DNA of 64,000 nt from Calothrix sp. PCC 7103 (GCF_000331305.1 NZ_KB217478.1:1719679-1783678); one strand, 5' to 3'; shown: positions 1 through 9,327, counted from the stretch's first letter. Notes: generated from the letters alone by a model not told the origin. Made by a program: numbers and translations.

Positions 1-560
1 GCTTTTTTGATATGATTGAGATATTCAGTTTTTTTATTATCGTTGATTTGGGCGCCTTGAACAGCAAGTAACTCAGTAGAAGTAATTATGGCACTTAAAG
101 GATTACGAAACTCGTGGCTAACTTTTGAAACGAACTGAGATTTTAGTTGACGTAGTGTTTTCTCTTTGGCAAGCGCTTCTCGCATGACAATTTCATTTTG
201 ATGTCGAGAAAATGCAATTTCAATAGTGGTAATTAGTTGAACTTCATCAAATGGTTTTAAAATATAGCCAAATGGCTGGGTATGTTTTGCTTTCGCAAGT
301 GTATTTTCATCCGAATAAGCTGTTAAATATACAACAGGAATATGAAACCGAGAATAAATTTCTTCTGCTGCTTCAATACCGCTCATTTGACCTTTAAGCA
401 TTACATCCATTAAGATTAAATCTGGCTTTAATGCTTCTGCTTTTTCAATTGCATGTTCTCCATATGCGACAATTGCGGGTACATTATAACCCGAACGTTC
501 TAGAGAGTTTCTAATATCGCAAGCGATAATACGCTCGTCTTCTACAACTAGGATTTTCAT
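1..560 (-). CDS. Response regulator/histidine kinase hybrid, 3' part outside window
   Basis: The gene starts with ATG at 560 and reads through the left edge, so only about 186 residues are visible. The N-terminus is a receiver domain: MKILVVEDERI with the acidic pair, the phospho-acceptor Asp in DLILMDVML, Thr/Ala in VVYLTAYSDE and Lys in GYILKPFDE. After a short helical linker comes a HisKA dimerisation helix with the phospho-His in KVSHEFRNPLSAI; the ATPase domain should lie beyond the edge. It starts 14 bp after the CBS/PAS kinase ends on the same strand, so the two are probably cotranscribed and may form one phosphorelay. The receiver-then-kinase order is common in cyanobacteria. Signal unknown. 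Confidence 0.88.
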   Translation of the reverse strand, partial: MKILVVEDERIIACDIRNSLERSGYNVPAIVAYGEHAIEKAEALKPDLILMDVMLKGQMSGIEAAEEIYSRFHIPVVYLTAYSDENTLAKAKHTQPFGYILKPFDEVQLITTIEIAFSRHQNEIVMREALAKEKTLRQLKSQFVSKVSHEFRNPLSAIITSTELLAVQGAQINDNKKTEYLNHIKK

Positions 561-574
561 GAATTAATTGCTCC

Positions 575-2488
575 TTATTGTTCGACGAATGTGATTGTGA
601 ATGAGGTACCAAGTTTATTATTAAAAATAATCGAACCTTCTAATTGCTCAACTAAGCTCCAAACCAATTGTAACCCTAAAGATTGGTTTCTACGTAATTC
701 AATATCATCGGGAACACCAATTCCATTATCGCTGACGCTGAAAGAGTATTTACTATTTCCTAAATCTAAAAATTCTATATATATTACTCCAAACTCAGCG
801 TTAATAAATGCGTGTTTGATTGCATTTGAAACAAGCTCGTTAATAATGAGACCGCAGGGAATCGCTGTATTTATTCTCAACTCTACTTGATGTATTTGTA
901 AGTTAATTTTTATGTCTTTATTAAGAGAGTACCCACATGCAAGGTTATTACTTAAGTTACGAATATATTCAGAAAACTTAATCTTACCCAAGTCTGTCGA
1001 TTGATATAAACTCTCGTGAATCATTGCCATTGCACGCACACGGTTTTGACTATCACGCAAAATATCTAGTGCTTCTTCATCTTTAATGTATCGTGCTTGT
1101 AGTCTAAGTAAACTAGATATGACTTGTAAATTGTTTTTGACGCGATGATGAATTTCTTTGAGTAATACTTCTTTTTCTTTTAAAGAGCCTTTTAAACGAG
1201 CTTCTGTATACTTACTGACGGTAATATCTGTATTTGAGCCTGCCATGAAGCAGATTTTCTCGTTAATATCACACAACATTGTACCGCGTGCTAAAAACCA
1301 AATATACTGACCATCATGATGTCGCATTCGATGCTCTATCTCGTACTTAGGAATCAAACATTCAATATAAGCATTTATTTCGACTTTGAGCGCATCAATA
1401 TCCGAAGGATGAACTAAATTTAACCACTCTTCAAAACTATTCGATAACTCGTTATCAGCGTAACCCAACATTGCTTTTAAGTTAGGGTCAATATATATTT
1501 CATTAGTATCAATATTCCATTCCCATATTCCCACTTTTCCTGCATAAATTGCTCGTGTATAACGCTCTTCAGCCTTTTTTAGTTCATAAGTTCTAGCTTC
1601 AACTCTCCGCTCAAGTTCCTCCTTGGCTGTTTGCAAAGCAGCTTGCGCTTGTTTACGCTGTGTAATATCACGAACAATTACAATAACTTGCTCTTGAATT
1701 GATGGTAGCAAACGTGCTTCATAACTTTTCTCTCCATCATGCATCAATAAAGAGTACTCGATTGCTACTAGCGATTTTGTTTGGTTAAGTTCGACGATTG
1801 CAGTATTTAACTTTTCGCTAACCTCGGATGGTAGAACAGCTTTAACAGGTTTACCTAAAAATTCTTCAGGTGGTACATATAGTGCTGATTCGTCTTGAAC
1901 ATAGTAGCTAAGTATTGTTCCATCAGCAGCAAGACGAAAATAAATATCGGGAAATGCTTGAAATATCTGCTGTAACTCAGATGTTGTTTTTAGTAGCTGT
2001 GCTTCGGTTTTAACCGAAAAGCAAATTTTCTCCTGTAGTTGCTGATTGGTTTTTGCCAATTCTTCTGCACGAATTGTATGTTGTTTAGTTTTATTAAGTT
2101 CAGTTTGTAATTGTGCTGCAATTGTCTCTGGTGTTAAAATCCCTAAAAAAGAACCGTCTTCATCAACAATCGCTAAAGATTTATGATGTTGTTTTCCAAA
2201 TAGCGATAATGCTGTACTAGTTTCAATATTTTTGTCAACCGTCACAGGCGCCTGCATAACTTCGCCAATTGTAATAGTAGTATAATCTACTTGAGAGAGC
2301 AGTAATTTTACTAAATCACTAACAGGAAATATACCCAGTAAACGTGATTGTTCGACAACATAAACACAATCGCATGGCATCGTTTGACATGTAGATTCTG
2401 AATATGCACCCATAAAATTAATTACATTCAGTAAGGGCGTATTACTGGTAAATGTTAGTGTCGGAACAATACTTTTTACTGTTGGCAT
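575..2488 (-). CDS. CBS-PAS-PAS sensor histidine kinase (HisKA_2/HWE-like)
   Basis: 637 residues, no membrane segment, so a cytoplasmic sensor. Residues about 15-130 are a CBS pair (for example GIFPVSDLVKLL and GILTPETIAAQL), which in known families binds adenylates. A coiled coil follows, then two PAS domains (about 170-285 and 310-430; the second ends with the PAC-like segment of an IEHRMRHHDGQYIWF motif). The dimerisation segment EIHHRVKNNLQVISSLLRL is the HisKA_2 signature with the phospho-His in HHRVKNN. The C-terminus is a HATPase_c domain (GLIINELVSNAIKHAF, DNGIGVPDD). It is the first gene of an operon with the receiver/kinase hybrid 14 bp downstream, the likely phosphotransfer partner. 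Ligand and output are not visible. Confidence 0.9.
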   Translation of the reverse strand: MPTVKSIVPTLTFTSNTPLLNVINFMGAYSESTCQTMPCDCVYVVEQSRLLGIFPVSDLVKLLLSQVDYTTITIGEVMQAPVTVDKNIETSTALSLFGKQHHKSLAIVDEDGSFLGILTPETIAAQLQTELNKTKQHTIRAEELAKTNQQLQEKICFSVKTEAQLLKTTSELQQIFQAFPDIYFRLAADGTILSYYVQDESALYVPPEEFLGKPVKAVLPSEVSEKLNTAIVELNQTKSLVAIEYSLLMHDGEKSYEARLLPSIQEQVIVIVRDITQRKQAQAALQTAKEELERRVEARTYELKKAEERYTRAIYAGKVGIWEWNIDTNEIYIDPNLKAMLGYADNELSNSFEEWLNLVHPSDIDALKVEINAYIECLIPKYEIEHRMRHHDGQYIWFLARGTMLCDINEKICFMAGSNTDITVSKYTEARLKGSLKEKEVLLKEIHHRVKNNLQVISSLLRLQARYIKDEEALDILRDSQNRVRAMAMIHESLYQSTDLGKIKFSEYIRNLSNNLACGYSLNKDIKINLQIHQVELRINTAIPCGLIINELVSNAIKHAFINAEFGVIYIEFLDLGNSKYSFSVSDNGIGVPDDIELRRNQSLGLQLVWSLVEQLEGSIIFNNKLGTSFTITFVEQ

Positions 2489-2708
2489 AAGCGTGCGTTC
2501 TCATAGCTCAGGTGCAAGTTAAATGACTATTAATATGTTAAGTCTTGTATATGTCACAATTGTTTAGCTAGTTTGTTTTTTATATAAAACTATATTAATA
2601 AGTTAGGGTACATTCAAAACAATAAATCTGTATTTACACTCGATATGTACCTGCCTTACTCAAATTAAAGGCATAAAATAGTTAAGTCGGGAATAATTAG
2701 GTGAGCGA

Positions 2709-3998
2709 ATGAAAGCGATGTTATCAGAAAAACAAATTCCACAGCTTGCAGCAATAGTTGGAGAAGATGCGGTTTGTATGTGGGATTCAATAGAAACTAG
2801 TCACCTTTCCCGTATTAGTCGCGCGTTTTTACCTTCAGTCACACCTCCTAGTTGCATCGTTTATCCACAGTCAGAAAGTCAATTAGCTTCACTTCTAACT
2901 ATTGCACACGGCAATAAATGGCGAATTTTGAGTTGCGGCAATGCCAGCAAACTTGGTTGGGGCAATTTGGCAAGAGATACAGATATAGTCATCAGTACCG
3001 AGCGGATGAATCAAGTTATTGAACATGCTGTTGGTGACTTGACGGTAACAGTATATTCTGGCATGAAATTTGCGGCTTTACAGCAAATGTTAGGAAACAC
3101 TAAACAATTTCTTGCCCTCGACCCCAATCCATTATCAACAATTGGTGGTGTTATTGCTACAGGAGATACTGGTTCATTACGACAGCGTTACGGCAGTGTT
3201 CGCGACCAATTGCTTGGTATTACGTTTGTTTTAGCTTCAGGACAAATTGCAAAAGCTGGCGGAAGGGTGGTAAAAAATGTTGCTGGGTATGACTTAATGA
3301 AATTATTTACAGGTTCGTATGGCAGTTTAGGAATTATTACCCAAGCGACATTTAGGTTATATCCTATGCAGTCTGCATCTTCTACTGTTGTATTAACGGG
3401 TGAAAGTGATGCATTACAGCAAGCAGCAGACATTTTACGTGGTTCTGCGTTAACTCCTACACAAGCAGATTTACTATCGAGGCAACTAGTAGCAAATTTA
3501 GAGTTAGGTAAAGGACTAGGATTAATGGTTCGCTTTCAAAGTATTGCTGAAAGTGTTAATGAGCAAGCAATTCGACTTTTAGAGGTTGGGCAGAAATTAG
3601 GTTTGCAAGGAACTTTATATGAATTAGAAGATGACACAAGCTTATGGGAGAAATTGCAACAACAAATCCATTCTTCCAGTAATACAGACTTAATTAAGTG
3701 CAAAATAGGAATATTACCGACACAAGCAGTTGATGTGCTGAGTTTAGGAGAGATAGGAATGGTGCATATCAGTAGTGGTTTAGGAATATTGGAGTTTACA
3801 ACTTTAGACAAAGTATTAGAAGCACGTGCGTTATGTCAAAAGCACGGTGGTTATTTAACTATTTTGGAGGCGCCTGCTTCTGTCAAGCAGAAAACAGATG
3901 TATGGGGTTACACTGGAAATGGGCTAGATTTGATGCGAAAGATAAAACAGCAATTTGACCCAGAGAATATTTTAAACCCTGGAAGATTTATAACCTAG
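2709..3998 (+). CDS. glcE: Glycolate dehydrogenase FAD-binding subunit GlcE
   Basis: 429 residues, close to the usual GlcE length. It carries a PCMH-type FAD-binding fold: LSCGNASKLGWG, NPLSTIGGVIATGDTGSLRQRYG and the strongly conserved KAGGRVVKNVAGYDLMKLF, followed by TGSYGSLGIITQATFRL. The C-terminus ends FDPENILNPGRFIT, the classic end of this oxidase family. GlcE works with GlcD (FAD) and GlcF (Fe-S) to oxidise photorespiratory glycolate to glyoxylate and pass electrons to quinone. glcF lies downstream on the same strand but about 365 bp away, with a repeat element between them, and no glcD is in the window. An ATG at 2718 is an alternative start. Confidence 0.92.
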   Translation: MKAMLSEKQIPQLAAIVGEDAVCMWDSIETSHLSRISRAFLPSVTPPSCIVYPQSESQLASLLTIAHGNKWRILSCGNASKLGWGNLARDTDIVISTERMNQVIEHAVGDLTVTVYSGMKFAALQQMLGNTKQFLALDPNPLSTIGGVIATGDTGSLRQRYGSVRDQLLGITFVLASGQIAKAGGRVVKNVAGYDLMKLFTGSYGSLGIITQATFRLYPMQSASSTVVLTGESDALQQAADILRGSALTPTQADLLSRQLVANLELGKGLGLMVRFQSIAESVNEQAIRLLEVGQKLGLQGTLYELEDDTSLWEKLQQQIHSSSNTDLIKCKIGILPTQAVDVLSLGEIGMVHISSGLGILEFTTLDKVLEARALCQKHGGYLTILEAPASVKQKTDVWGYTGNGLDLMRKIKQQFDPENILNPGRFIT

Positions 3999-4021
3999 CG
4001 ATGTGTTGGGGAGGAAAACTG

Positions 4022-4285
4022 GCAACGGATGTAACGGATGTAACGGATGATTGATTGTACTGCAAACTGGTCAAACTATAATCTCCTGTCATGCTGAGGT
4101 ACGAAGCATCTTCTATATTTTCAAGCTTGAAATATTGTGAAGTTGTAACCCGTTTTTATGATAGTCACAAACAGCATATAAAAGAATGCGGGCAAACTGA
4201 CGAATCCCGTAGGAGACTTAAGAATTAATAATCTATAAACAATTCTTTTATCTGTTTATCCGTTACATCCGCTCTCATCCGTTGC
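4022..4285. repeat. Inverted-repeat-bounded intergenic element between glcE and glcF
   Basis: The 365-bp gap between glcE and glcF is bracketed by arms at 4022-4050 and 4257-4285. The left arm starts GCAACGGATG and repeats TAACGGATG; the right arm is its reverse complement with one 1-nt length difference and a few mismatches in the middle. The interior (about 205 bp) has no credible ORF and includes the dispersed GTCATGCTGAG motif near 4089. It looks like a small non-autonomous element or a repeat cluster; no target-site duplication was established. Confidence 0.5.
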
Positions 4286-4363
4286 AAACTTTCTCACTTT
4301 ATAGTATATAGCGCCTGCAATCTACATTAATAAAAACAAACTTTACCCCTCCTCTTAACTCCT

Positions 4364-5716
4364 ATGCAAACTTCAGAAAATTCAACTAACGAGACTGCTA
4401 ACATAAAAAACCTCAAAGGGTTTGACGCAAACCATCCACCCGACCCCAAACTCATAGATAGCTGTGTACACTGCGGGTTTTGTCTCTCAACCTGTCCAAG
4501 CTACAGAGTACTTGGCAAAGAAATGGACTCCCCACGTGGACGTATCTATTTAATGGACGCAATAAACGAAGGTGAAATAGCACTTAACGAAGCATCCGCA
4601 CAACACTTTGACTCATGTTTAGGATGTTTAGCTTGTGTAACTACTTGTCCTTCTGGGGTACAGTACGACAAACTAATATCCGCAACTCGTCATCAAGTCG
4701 AGCGTAACTACCCTCGTAACTGGTTTGACACACTAATACGTAAATTAATCTTCTCTCTATTCCCTTACCCAAATCTTTTACGTGTTTTTCTAGTTCCTTT
4801 GTTTATCTACCAAAAACTAGGTTTACAGAAACTAGTGCGTGCAACAGGTTTACTCAAACTAATTTCTCCTCGCCTAGCCGCGATGGACTCGATATTACCA
4901 GAAATTACCTTAAAATCATTTCAGAGCAACTTACCAACAATCATTCCAGCCCAAGGAGAAAAACGTTACCGTGTCGGTGTAATTTTGGGTTGTGTACAAC
5001 GCTTATTTTTCTCACCAGTCAACGAAGCAACAGTACGTGTACTAACAGCAAACGGTTGTGAAGTAGTAATTCCTAAATCACAAGGATGTTGTGCAGCATT
5101 ACCAGAACACCAAGGACAAACCCAACAAGCGCAAGCATTAGCAAAGCAAATGATAGACAGCTTTGCCGACACCAACGTCGATTATGTAATTATTAATGCA
5201 GCAGGTTGCGGACACACCTTAAAAGAATACGGTCACATATTAGAAAACGACCCAGAATACAGCGAAAAAGCCAAAGAATTTGCAGCCAAAGTCAGAGACG
5301 CACAAGAATTTTTAGCAACCGTTGGTTTAACAACAAAACTATCACCTATTACCGAAAAGCCCTTGACATTAGTCTACCAAGATGCATGTCACCTATTACA
5401 TGGTCAAAAAATTAGCGTCCAACCACGTCAACTTTTACGACAAATACCCAATATCAAATTAAAAGAACCATTAGATGCGGCGTTATGCTGTGGAAGTGCA
5501 GGTGTGTATAATATGCTGCAACCTGAAGTAGCAGAAGAACTTGGGCAACAAAAAGTACAAAACTTACTTAATACGGGCGCCGAGTTAATAGCTTCACCAA
5601 ACCCAGGATGCGCGCTGCAAATTAGCAAGCATTTGAAAGCACAAGGTAAAAATGTTGAAGTAATGCATCCAATAGAATTGTTAGATTTGGCGATTAGAGG
5701 TGAGAAATTGAGTTGA
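4364..5716 (+). CDS. glcF: Glycolate dehydrogenase iron-sulfur subunit GlcF
   Basis: 450 residues. Two 4Fe-4S ferredoxin motifs are visible near the N-terminus: CVHCGFCLSTCPS (about 34-46) and CLGCLACVTTCPSG (about 84-97). Two cysteine-rich CCG domains follow (GCVQRLFF...GCCAALPEH and YQDACHLLHGQ...LCCGSAGVYN), as in GlcF and heterodisulfide-reductase-like proteins. It shuttles electrons from the GlcD/GlcE flavins to the quinone pool in glycolate oxidation. The start ATG at 4364 is the first in frame. It has its own upstream region after the 4022-4285 element, so cotranscription with glcE is possible but not shown. A GC-rich hairpin follows the stop. Confidence 0.92.
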   Translation: MQTSENSTNETANIKNLKGFDANHPPDPKLIDSCVHCGFCLSTCPSYRVLGKEMDSPRGRIYLMDAINEGEIALNEASAQHFDSCLGCLACVTTCPSGVQYDKLISATRHQVERNYPRNWFDTLIRKLIFSLFPYPNLLRVFLVPLFIYQKLGLQKLVRATGLLKLISPRLAAMDSILPEITLKSFQSNLPTIIPAQGEKRYRVGVILGCVQRLFFSPVNEATVRVLTANGCEVVIPKSQGCCAALPEHQGQTQQAQALAKQMIDSFADTNVDYVIINAAGCGHTLKEYGHILENDPEYSEKAKEFAAKVRDAQEFLATVGLTTKLSPITEKPLTLVYQDACHLLHGQKISVQPRQLLRQIPNIKLKEPLDAALCCGSAGVYNMLQPEVAEELGQQKVQNLLNTGAELIASPNPGCALQISKHLKAQGKNVEVMHPIELLDLAIRGEKLS

Positions 5717-5725
5717 TCCCCCCAA

Positions 5726-5746
5726 CCCCCCTTATTAAGGGGGGGG
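5726..5746 (+). terminator. Hairpin after glcF
   Basis: A run of six C and TTA mirrors TAA and six or more G around a single T, followed by CTTTAAG. It lies 10 bp after the glcF stop and could act as a terminator. The same G/C-run palindrome is also a common dispersed repeat in cyanobacteria, so function is uncertain. Confidence 0.45.
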
Positions 5747-5884
5747 CTTTAAGACAACTCTAAAATGTCATTCTGAGCAAAGCGAAGAATCTCTATAAAT
5801 CTCCAAACTAAAAAGTAAACTGGGGTACTGAACCAGAAGATTTTGAGGTGCAAAGTTGAGATGATTCGCAGTAATTAATAACTA

Positions 5885-6016
5885 TTAATTGTTTTTAGGA
5901 GGTTTACCACGTTCTAAAGCTTTAGATGCTGGAGGTGGAGAACTTGGCGCCTGTTGTAAAATTTCTATAATTGCTGTGGTAACTTCGTTTATTTTTCCAT
6001 CTTTCCAAAAGTTCAT
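5885..6016 (-). CDS. Possible small protein of 43 residues
   Basis: A minus-strand frame from ATG at 6016 to TAA at 5885 encodes a 43-residue protein beginning MNFWKDGKINEV and ending in a proline/lysine-rich tail (SSPPPASKALERGKPPKNN). It sits in the 470-bp gap between glcF and the AbiE pair. It is not recognised and no strong ribosome binding site is obvious. The rest of the gap holds a copy of the dispersed TCATTCTGAGC-type repeat near 5768. It could be spurious. Confidence 0.3.
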   Translation of the reverse strand: MNFWKDGKINEVTTAIIEILQQAPSSPPPASKALERGKPPKNN

Positions 6017-6185
6017 ACAGTTTTTGTGTCTAAGATAAAAGCTCTACAATCCTTATTTTATAAGCTTTTAGAGCTAGTGTTATGAAACACGCATATGAGT
6101 AAAAATTGCCCAAAAACCCTTAAAGTCAACACCCTAGCCTACTACACCCTTGTTATGATGATTTAGCATTCATTATTTCGGCGTA

Positions 6186-7109
6186 TCAAATATTAGACCA
6201 ATATTTTGAAGGAATCCATATTTTGTTAAACTTCTGTTCTTGCGCTGCGGCAAGGCTTGGAGGCATTAAAAATTCTCCGATAACACTAATGACTTCAGTC
6301 AAGGAAACTTGTTCTGTCTTAAGTTGTCCCTTATTAACAAAGGATTTCCATTGTTTCTGTTTAGCAGTGTCAAGAGCAAATTCTAAGGTTAAAGCGAAGG
6401 GTAAGATTGTGGGTAATGTTGTTTTGCGTCGGTTAAACGTATTTTTGATTGCTTCGGAAAGAATTTCTCCCTGAAATTCAAATTTTTGACAGAGGAACCA
6501 GATATCATAAAAATCTTTTAATCGACTGTTTGTAATGCCAAGGTCAACCATTGCTTGAAATTTTTCAGCAACGACTGTTTCACGAGGATAGACAAGCAAC
6601 GAGGGAGCAGGCATATCCAAGATAGTAGGAAATTCAGCTAATGCCGCTGATGGTGTAACTGCATCACCAAATCCAATATCAACTTGAACCTGGATATTAA
6701 CCGAAGTCAGTTTACCCGTCAACTTAATTCGTACCCCTTCATATTGCTGTTCTTCCTTGATTGTTTCACCCTTGACACTTTCTTGATCAAAGACAATGCC
6801 ATCATCCTCAAAGGCTATACAGCAAATTTCTGCAAAGACTTTTTCCAGATAATAAATTTTATTTTCGCCATAACCAAGCAGGTCTAAATCTTTAGTAGCT
6901 CTATGCGGCTCACCATGCCATATCCTAAATAGACTTGCTCCCTTTAGGATAAACTGCTGCTTGTATGGAGATTGACTCAACCTGTATAAAAGACGGTCAG
7001 CGGCATAACGAGTAAGCAGATAATTAAAATCCTCCTGTCGGAGTTTTGAGAGTTGTAGCAAACGCCCTTTAACTGAAGCTGGAATATTACGAAGTAACTT
7101 TTTATTCAT
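6186..7109 (-). CDS. abiEii: AbiEii-type nucleotidyltransferase toxin
   Basis: 307 residues from ATG at 7109; a longer open frame exists upstream, but 7109 overlaps the AbiEi stop by 4 bp (ATGA) and gives the family N-terminus MNKKLLRNIPASVKGRL. The nucleotidyltransferase core is visible: FILKGASLFRIW followed by RATKDLDLLGYG, with DLDL the metal-binding acidic pair, then a beta strand containing IQVQVDIGFGDAV and the conserved PRETVVAEKFQAMVDLG...LKDFYDIWFL. AbiEii proteins are type IV toxins that block growth during phage infection and are neutralised by AbiEi. Coupled translation with the preceding gene supports a functional pair. Length is normal for the family. Confidence 0.85.
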   Translation of the reverse strand: MNKKLLRNIPASVKGRLLQLSKLRQEDFNYLLTRYAADRLLYRLSQSPYKQQFILKGASLFRIWHGEPHRATKDLDLLGYGENKIYYLEKVFAEICCIAFEDDGIVFDQESVKGETIKEEQQYEGVRIKLTGKLTSVNIQVQVDIGFGDAVTPSAALAEFPTILDMPAPSLLVYPRETVVAEKFQAMVDLGITNSRLKDFYDIWFLCQKFEFQGEILSEAIKNTFNRRKTTLPTILPFALTLEFALDTAKQKQWKSFVNKGQLKTEQVSLTEVISVIGEFLMPPSLAAAQEQKFNKIWIPSKYWSNI

Positions 7110-7702
7110 TTGAGCGACTCTAAATAAGGACGCATCACATTTTGCATTCGGCAGATTTTGGCATAATGCCAAATCTCGTCGATGCTGCAATGTCTCTCCC
7201 GTGTGCTAGAACGTAGTGCTTCGATAGCGACATCAAGACCAATTTTGTTACGAAACTTGAAACAATCTACAACGGTTTTAGCAACAGAATAAACTCTTAC
7301 ACGCACTCCTTCAATTTCATGCTCCTCAATCCCAGATTTCAAAGCTTGACCAGACATATAAACAATCCGTAGTGGAAGTATATCTTCTTTAGGAGCGCGT
7401 GCTTTTTGGGATATAGTTAACCATACTTCAAAAGGTGCTTGGGTTGTCAGTTCATAAAAGCTGAGAGCAGAAAGCAAGCAGATTATTCCATGAGGAACCC
7501 TTTTGGCTGCTTCCACGAGGCTATGACTTTCTGTAATTTCTGCTTCTGTGAAAGTATAAAGCCCACGGGCAGAACGAATTAGCAATCCTTGCTGCTCAAG
7601 ACGTTTTAGATATTCCGGATGGATTCCTTTTGCTTCCGCGTCTTTAGCGCGAATCACCCCCATCTCATGGGCGAGTTCCAGCACTTGCTGCATTTTGGAC
7701 AT
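7106..7702 (-). CDS. abiEi: AbiEi-type antitoxin / transcriptional repressor
   Basis: 198 residues. The N-terminal 60 residues form the winged-helix typical of AbiEi (ELAHEMGVIRAKDAEAKGIHPEYLKRLEQQGLLIR, shown in part, ending SARGLYTF). The C-terminal part has the conserved HGIICLLSALSFYELTTQ and the catalytic-like SVAKTVVDCFKFRNKIGLDVAIEAL. In the known family AbiEi represses its own promoter and antagonises AbiEii. Its stop TGA overlaps the ATG of the toxin gene, the usual type IV arrangement. The 249 bp upstream should contain the autoregulated promoter; I saw no clear operator by eye. Confidence 0.85.
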   Translation of the reverse strand: MSKMQQVLELAHEMGVIRAKDAEAKGIHPEYLKRLEQQGLLIRSARGLYTFTEAEITESHSLVEAAKRVPHGIICLLSALSFYELTTQAPFEVWLTISQKARAPKEDILPLRIVYMSGQALKSGIEEHEIEGVRVRVYSVAKTVVDCFKFRNKIGLDVAIEALRSSTRERHCSIDEIWHYAKICRMQNVMRPYLESLK

Positions 7703-7951
7703 ATTTTAATTTACCACCTGGTTCAATTTGTATTTAAGTGATAAAACGTTAGTTATTCTATATATTTACCGACATTATATCACAAAATATCATCAATTAA
7801 TATTTTGTAACGAAGGAGTACAAACTTTCTACTCTATAACTTGTAAGTCACGTATCAAAGGAAGCATTGCAACGCAGGCTAAAACAATATTTGTCGTTAG
7901 TCGCAAAGTGTGCGTCTGGTTAATTAAATACCTGGTTTCTTAAAATTTACA

Positions 7952-8305
7952 ATGGCAATATTTACAGGTATGATTCAATCTTGTGGTTGGGTTATGGCTT
8001 ATAAAAACATGTGCTTTATATGTGAGCGTCCAACTAAGCTTTCTTTTAATGACCAAAATCGTCTTCATGCAGATGGGGAGCCAGCAATAGAATATGCTGA
8101 TGGTTTTAAAGTATATTCTTATCAAGGTACAACGTTACCTGAAAAGTACGGCAAAGTTCTTACGAAGCAATGAAAATTGCAATGGTTACTTGAAGAAAGA
8201 AATGCGGAATTGCGACGAGTTTTAGTTCAAGGTATTGGGTATGAGCGTATTTGTTAGGAATTAGGCGCCGTTGAACTAGATACTTGGCAAGAATATACTT
8301 TATAA
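7952..8305 (+). pseudogene. DUF6745-like protein, 5'-truncated with two in-frame stops
   Basis: One frame from 7952 to TAA at 8303-8305 reads as the C-terminal part of a cyanobacterial protein of the type I know as DUF6745: CFICERPTKLSFND, HADGEPAIEYADGFKVYSYQG, LPEKYGKV, WLLEERNAELRRVL, QGIGYERIC, ELDTWQEYTL. It is interrupted by TGA at 8171-8173 and TAG at 8255-8257, both inside conserved text, and the usual long N-terminal part is missing upstream. The family assignment is from memory of its HCEDGPAI-like signature. Decay is the simplest reading; stop readthrough has no support here. Confidence 0.65.
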
Positions 8306-8511
8306 AAATTGATAATTATACTGAGATGCTACCCTGCGGGAAAACTACATTAACGTTCCTCAGCATGACATTCATAGACATTTTTCAAACATCCTCTTAA
8401 ACTTCTCTTCTTCCTTTGTGTCTTTGTGGTTCATTCCTCTTTCTCTCTGTGTCTCTGTGGTAAAATACTTAGCCCCAAAATTTATTGCATAAACCTGCTA
8501 TGTTTAGGACT

Positions 8512-8533
8512 GCACAGGCTTTCCGGCCTGTGC
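8512..8533. repeat. GCACAGGC hairpin repeat
   Basis: GCACAGGC (8512-8519) pairs with GCCTGTGC (8526-8533) across a 6-nt loop, just beyond the 3' end of the coiled-coil gene. The same stem recurs at 11735-11755, beyond the other end of the two-gene unit. The preceding 8400-8470 stretch has CTTTGTGTCTTTGTGG and CTCTGTGTCTCTGTGG type dispersed repeats. Could act as terminator or be a mobile short repeat. Confidence 0.5.
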
Positions 8534-8544
8534 GACAAGAGGGA

Positions 8545-9327
8545 TTAACGCATTATTGATAGGATGAGGGTTACTGCTGAACATAGGGAGAGGGCAAGTA
8601 ACCAAGTGTTGAATTGTTTTTGCTTTTTTGCTTGGGTTTCTACTTTTTGGTGTAATCGTTCTATTTCTGTTTGTGCTTCTTGAAGTTGGTTGTGGATGCT
8701 TTGGTTATCGAGATGTAGGTTGTCTAGTGCTTGTTTCCCTCCAAAGTCGGTTATTATTGTTTGAATTTCGGTTTTTATGGTTTGGATTTGTGAGTGTGCT
8801 TGAGAGACTTCATTGGTTTGTGTTTGGGTTTTTTCTTGGTATCTGGCTATTTCTTGTTTGGTTGTTTCGATTTGCGTTGCTAGTTGGTTGATTTGTTCGA
8901 GTTGTTGAGGCAAGTCTTTGGTGAATGCTGGTAAGATTGCTTCTAGTTGTTGCGCTTGAGTTTTTGTTGCGTCTACGCTGTCTATTATAAATTTTAGTTC
9001 GTGTCTGAATGTGCCTAGTAAAGTTTGGTAGTCTCCTATTTGCTCTAAGTATGATGTTATTTCATCGCGAATTTCATGGATTGCACTGATATTTACTTCT
9101 AGTTTGACTTGTTGTTCTTGGATTTCTTGGATGTTGTTTTTGACAGTTTGTGAGAATAAGAATGTGTCTGATTTTAATTGTTCTATTTTGCTGTTATCTT
9201 CAATAATGGCTGTGTGAATGTTGGCAGCTTGTTTGACTGCGTTGTTCGCTGTTGTAATTCCTCGTTCGATGGTATGCCAAAGTTCTTCTAGTTGTTTGGC
9301 TATTTCTGCATCTGTATGTAATTTCAT
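8545..9327 (-). CDS. Coiled-coil protein with C-terminal membrane anchor
   Basis: 260 residues. From residue about 10 to 235 the sequence is rich in Q, E, I and L with heptad spacing (for example QLEEL, NIQEIQEQQVKLE, QTEIERLHQKVETQAKK), a long coiled coil. The last 20 residues (WLLALSLCSAVTLILSIMR) form one hydrophobic helix with a terminal Arg, so a tail-anchored membrane protein is likely. Its ATG follows the helicase stop with no gap, and an AGGAGA ribosome binding site lies inside the end of the helicase gene, so the two are translationally coupled. No family is recognised. By analogy with other two-gene immune units it may be the membrane effector or sensor, but this is inference. Confidence 0.75.
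   Translation of the reverse strand: MKLHTDAEIAKQLEELWHTIERGITTANNAVKQAANIHTAIIEDNSKIEQLKSDTFLFSQTVKNNIQEIQEQQVKLEVNISAIHEIRDEITSYLEQIGDYQTLLGTFRHELKFIIDSVDATKTQAQQLEAILPAFTKDLPQQLEQINQLATQIETTKQEIARYQEKTQTQTNEVSQAHSQIQTIKTEIQTIITDFGGKQALDNLHLDNQSIHNQLQEAQTEIERLHQKVETQAKKQKQFNTWLLALSLCSAVTLILSIMR

Noticed and set aside
4022-4050. CRISPR-like short direct repeats (TAACGGATG units)
   Set aside because: Units are contiguous without unique spacers and are only three in number; they form an inverted-repeat arm instead.
8171-8257. Recoded stop codons (selenocysteine or readthrough) in the DUF6745-like frame
   Set aside because: Two different stops, a missing 5' end and no recoding element visible; decay explains it better.
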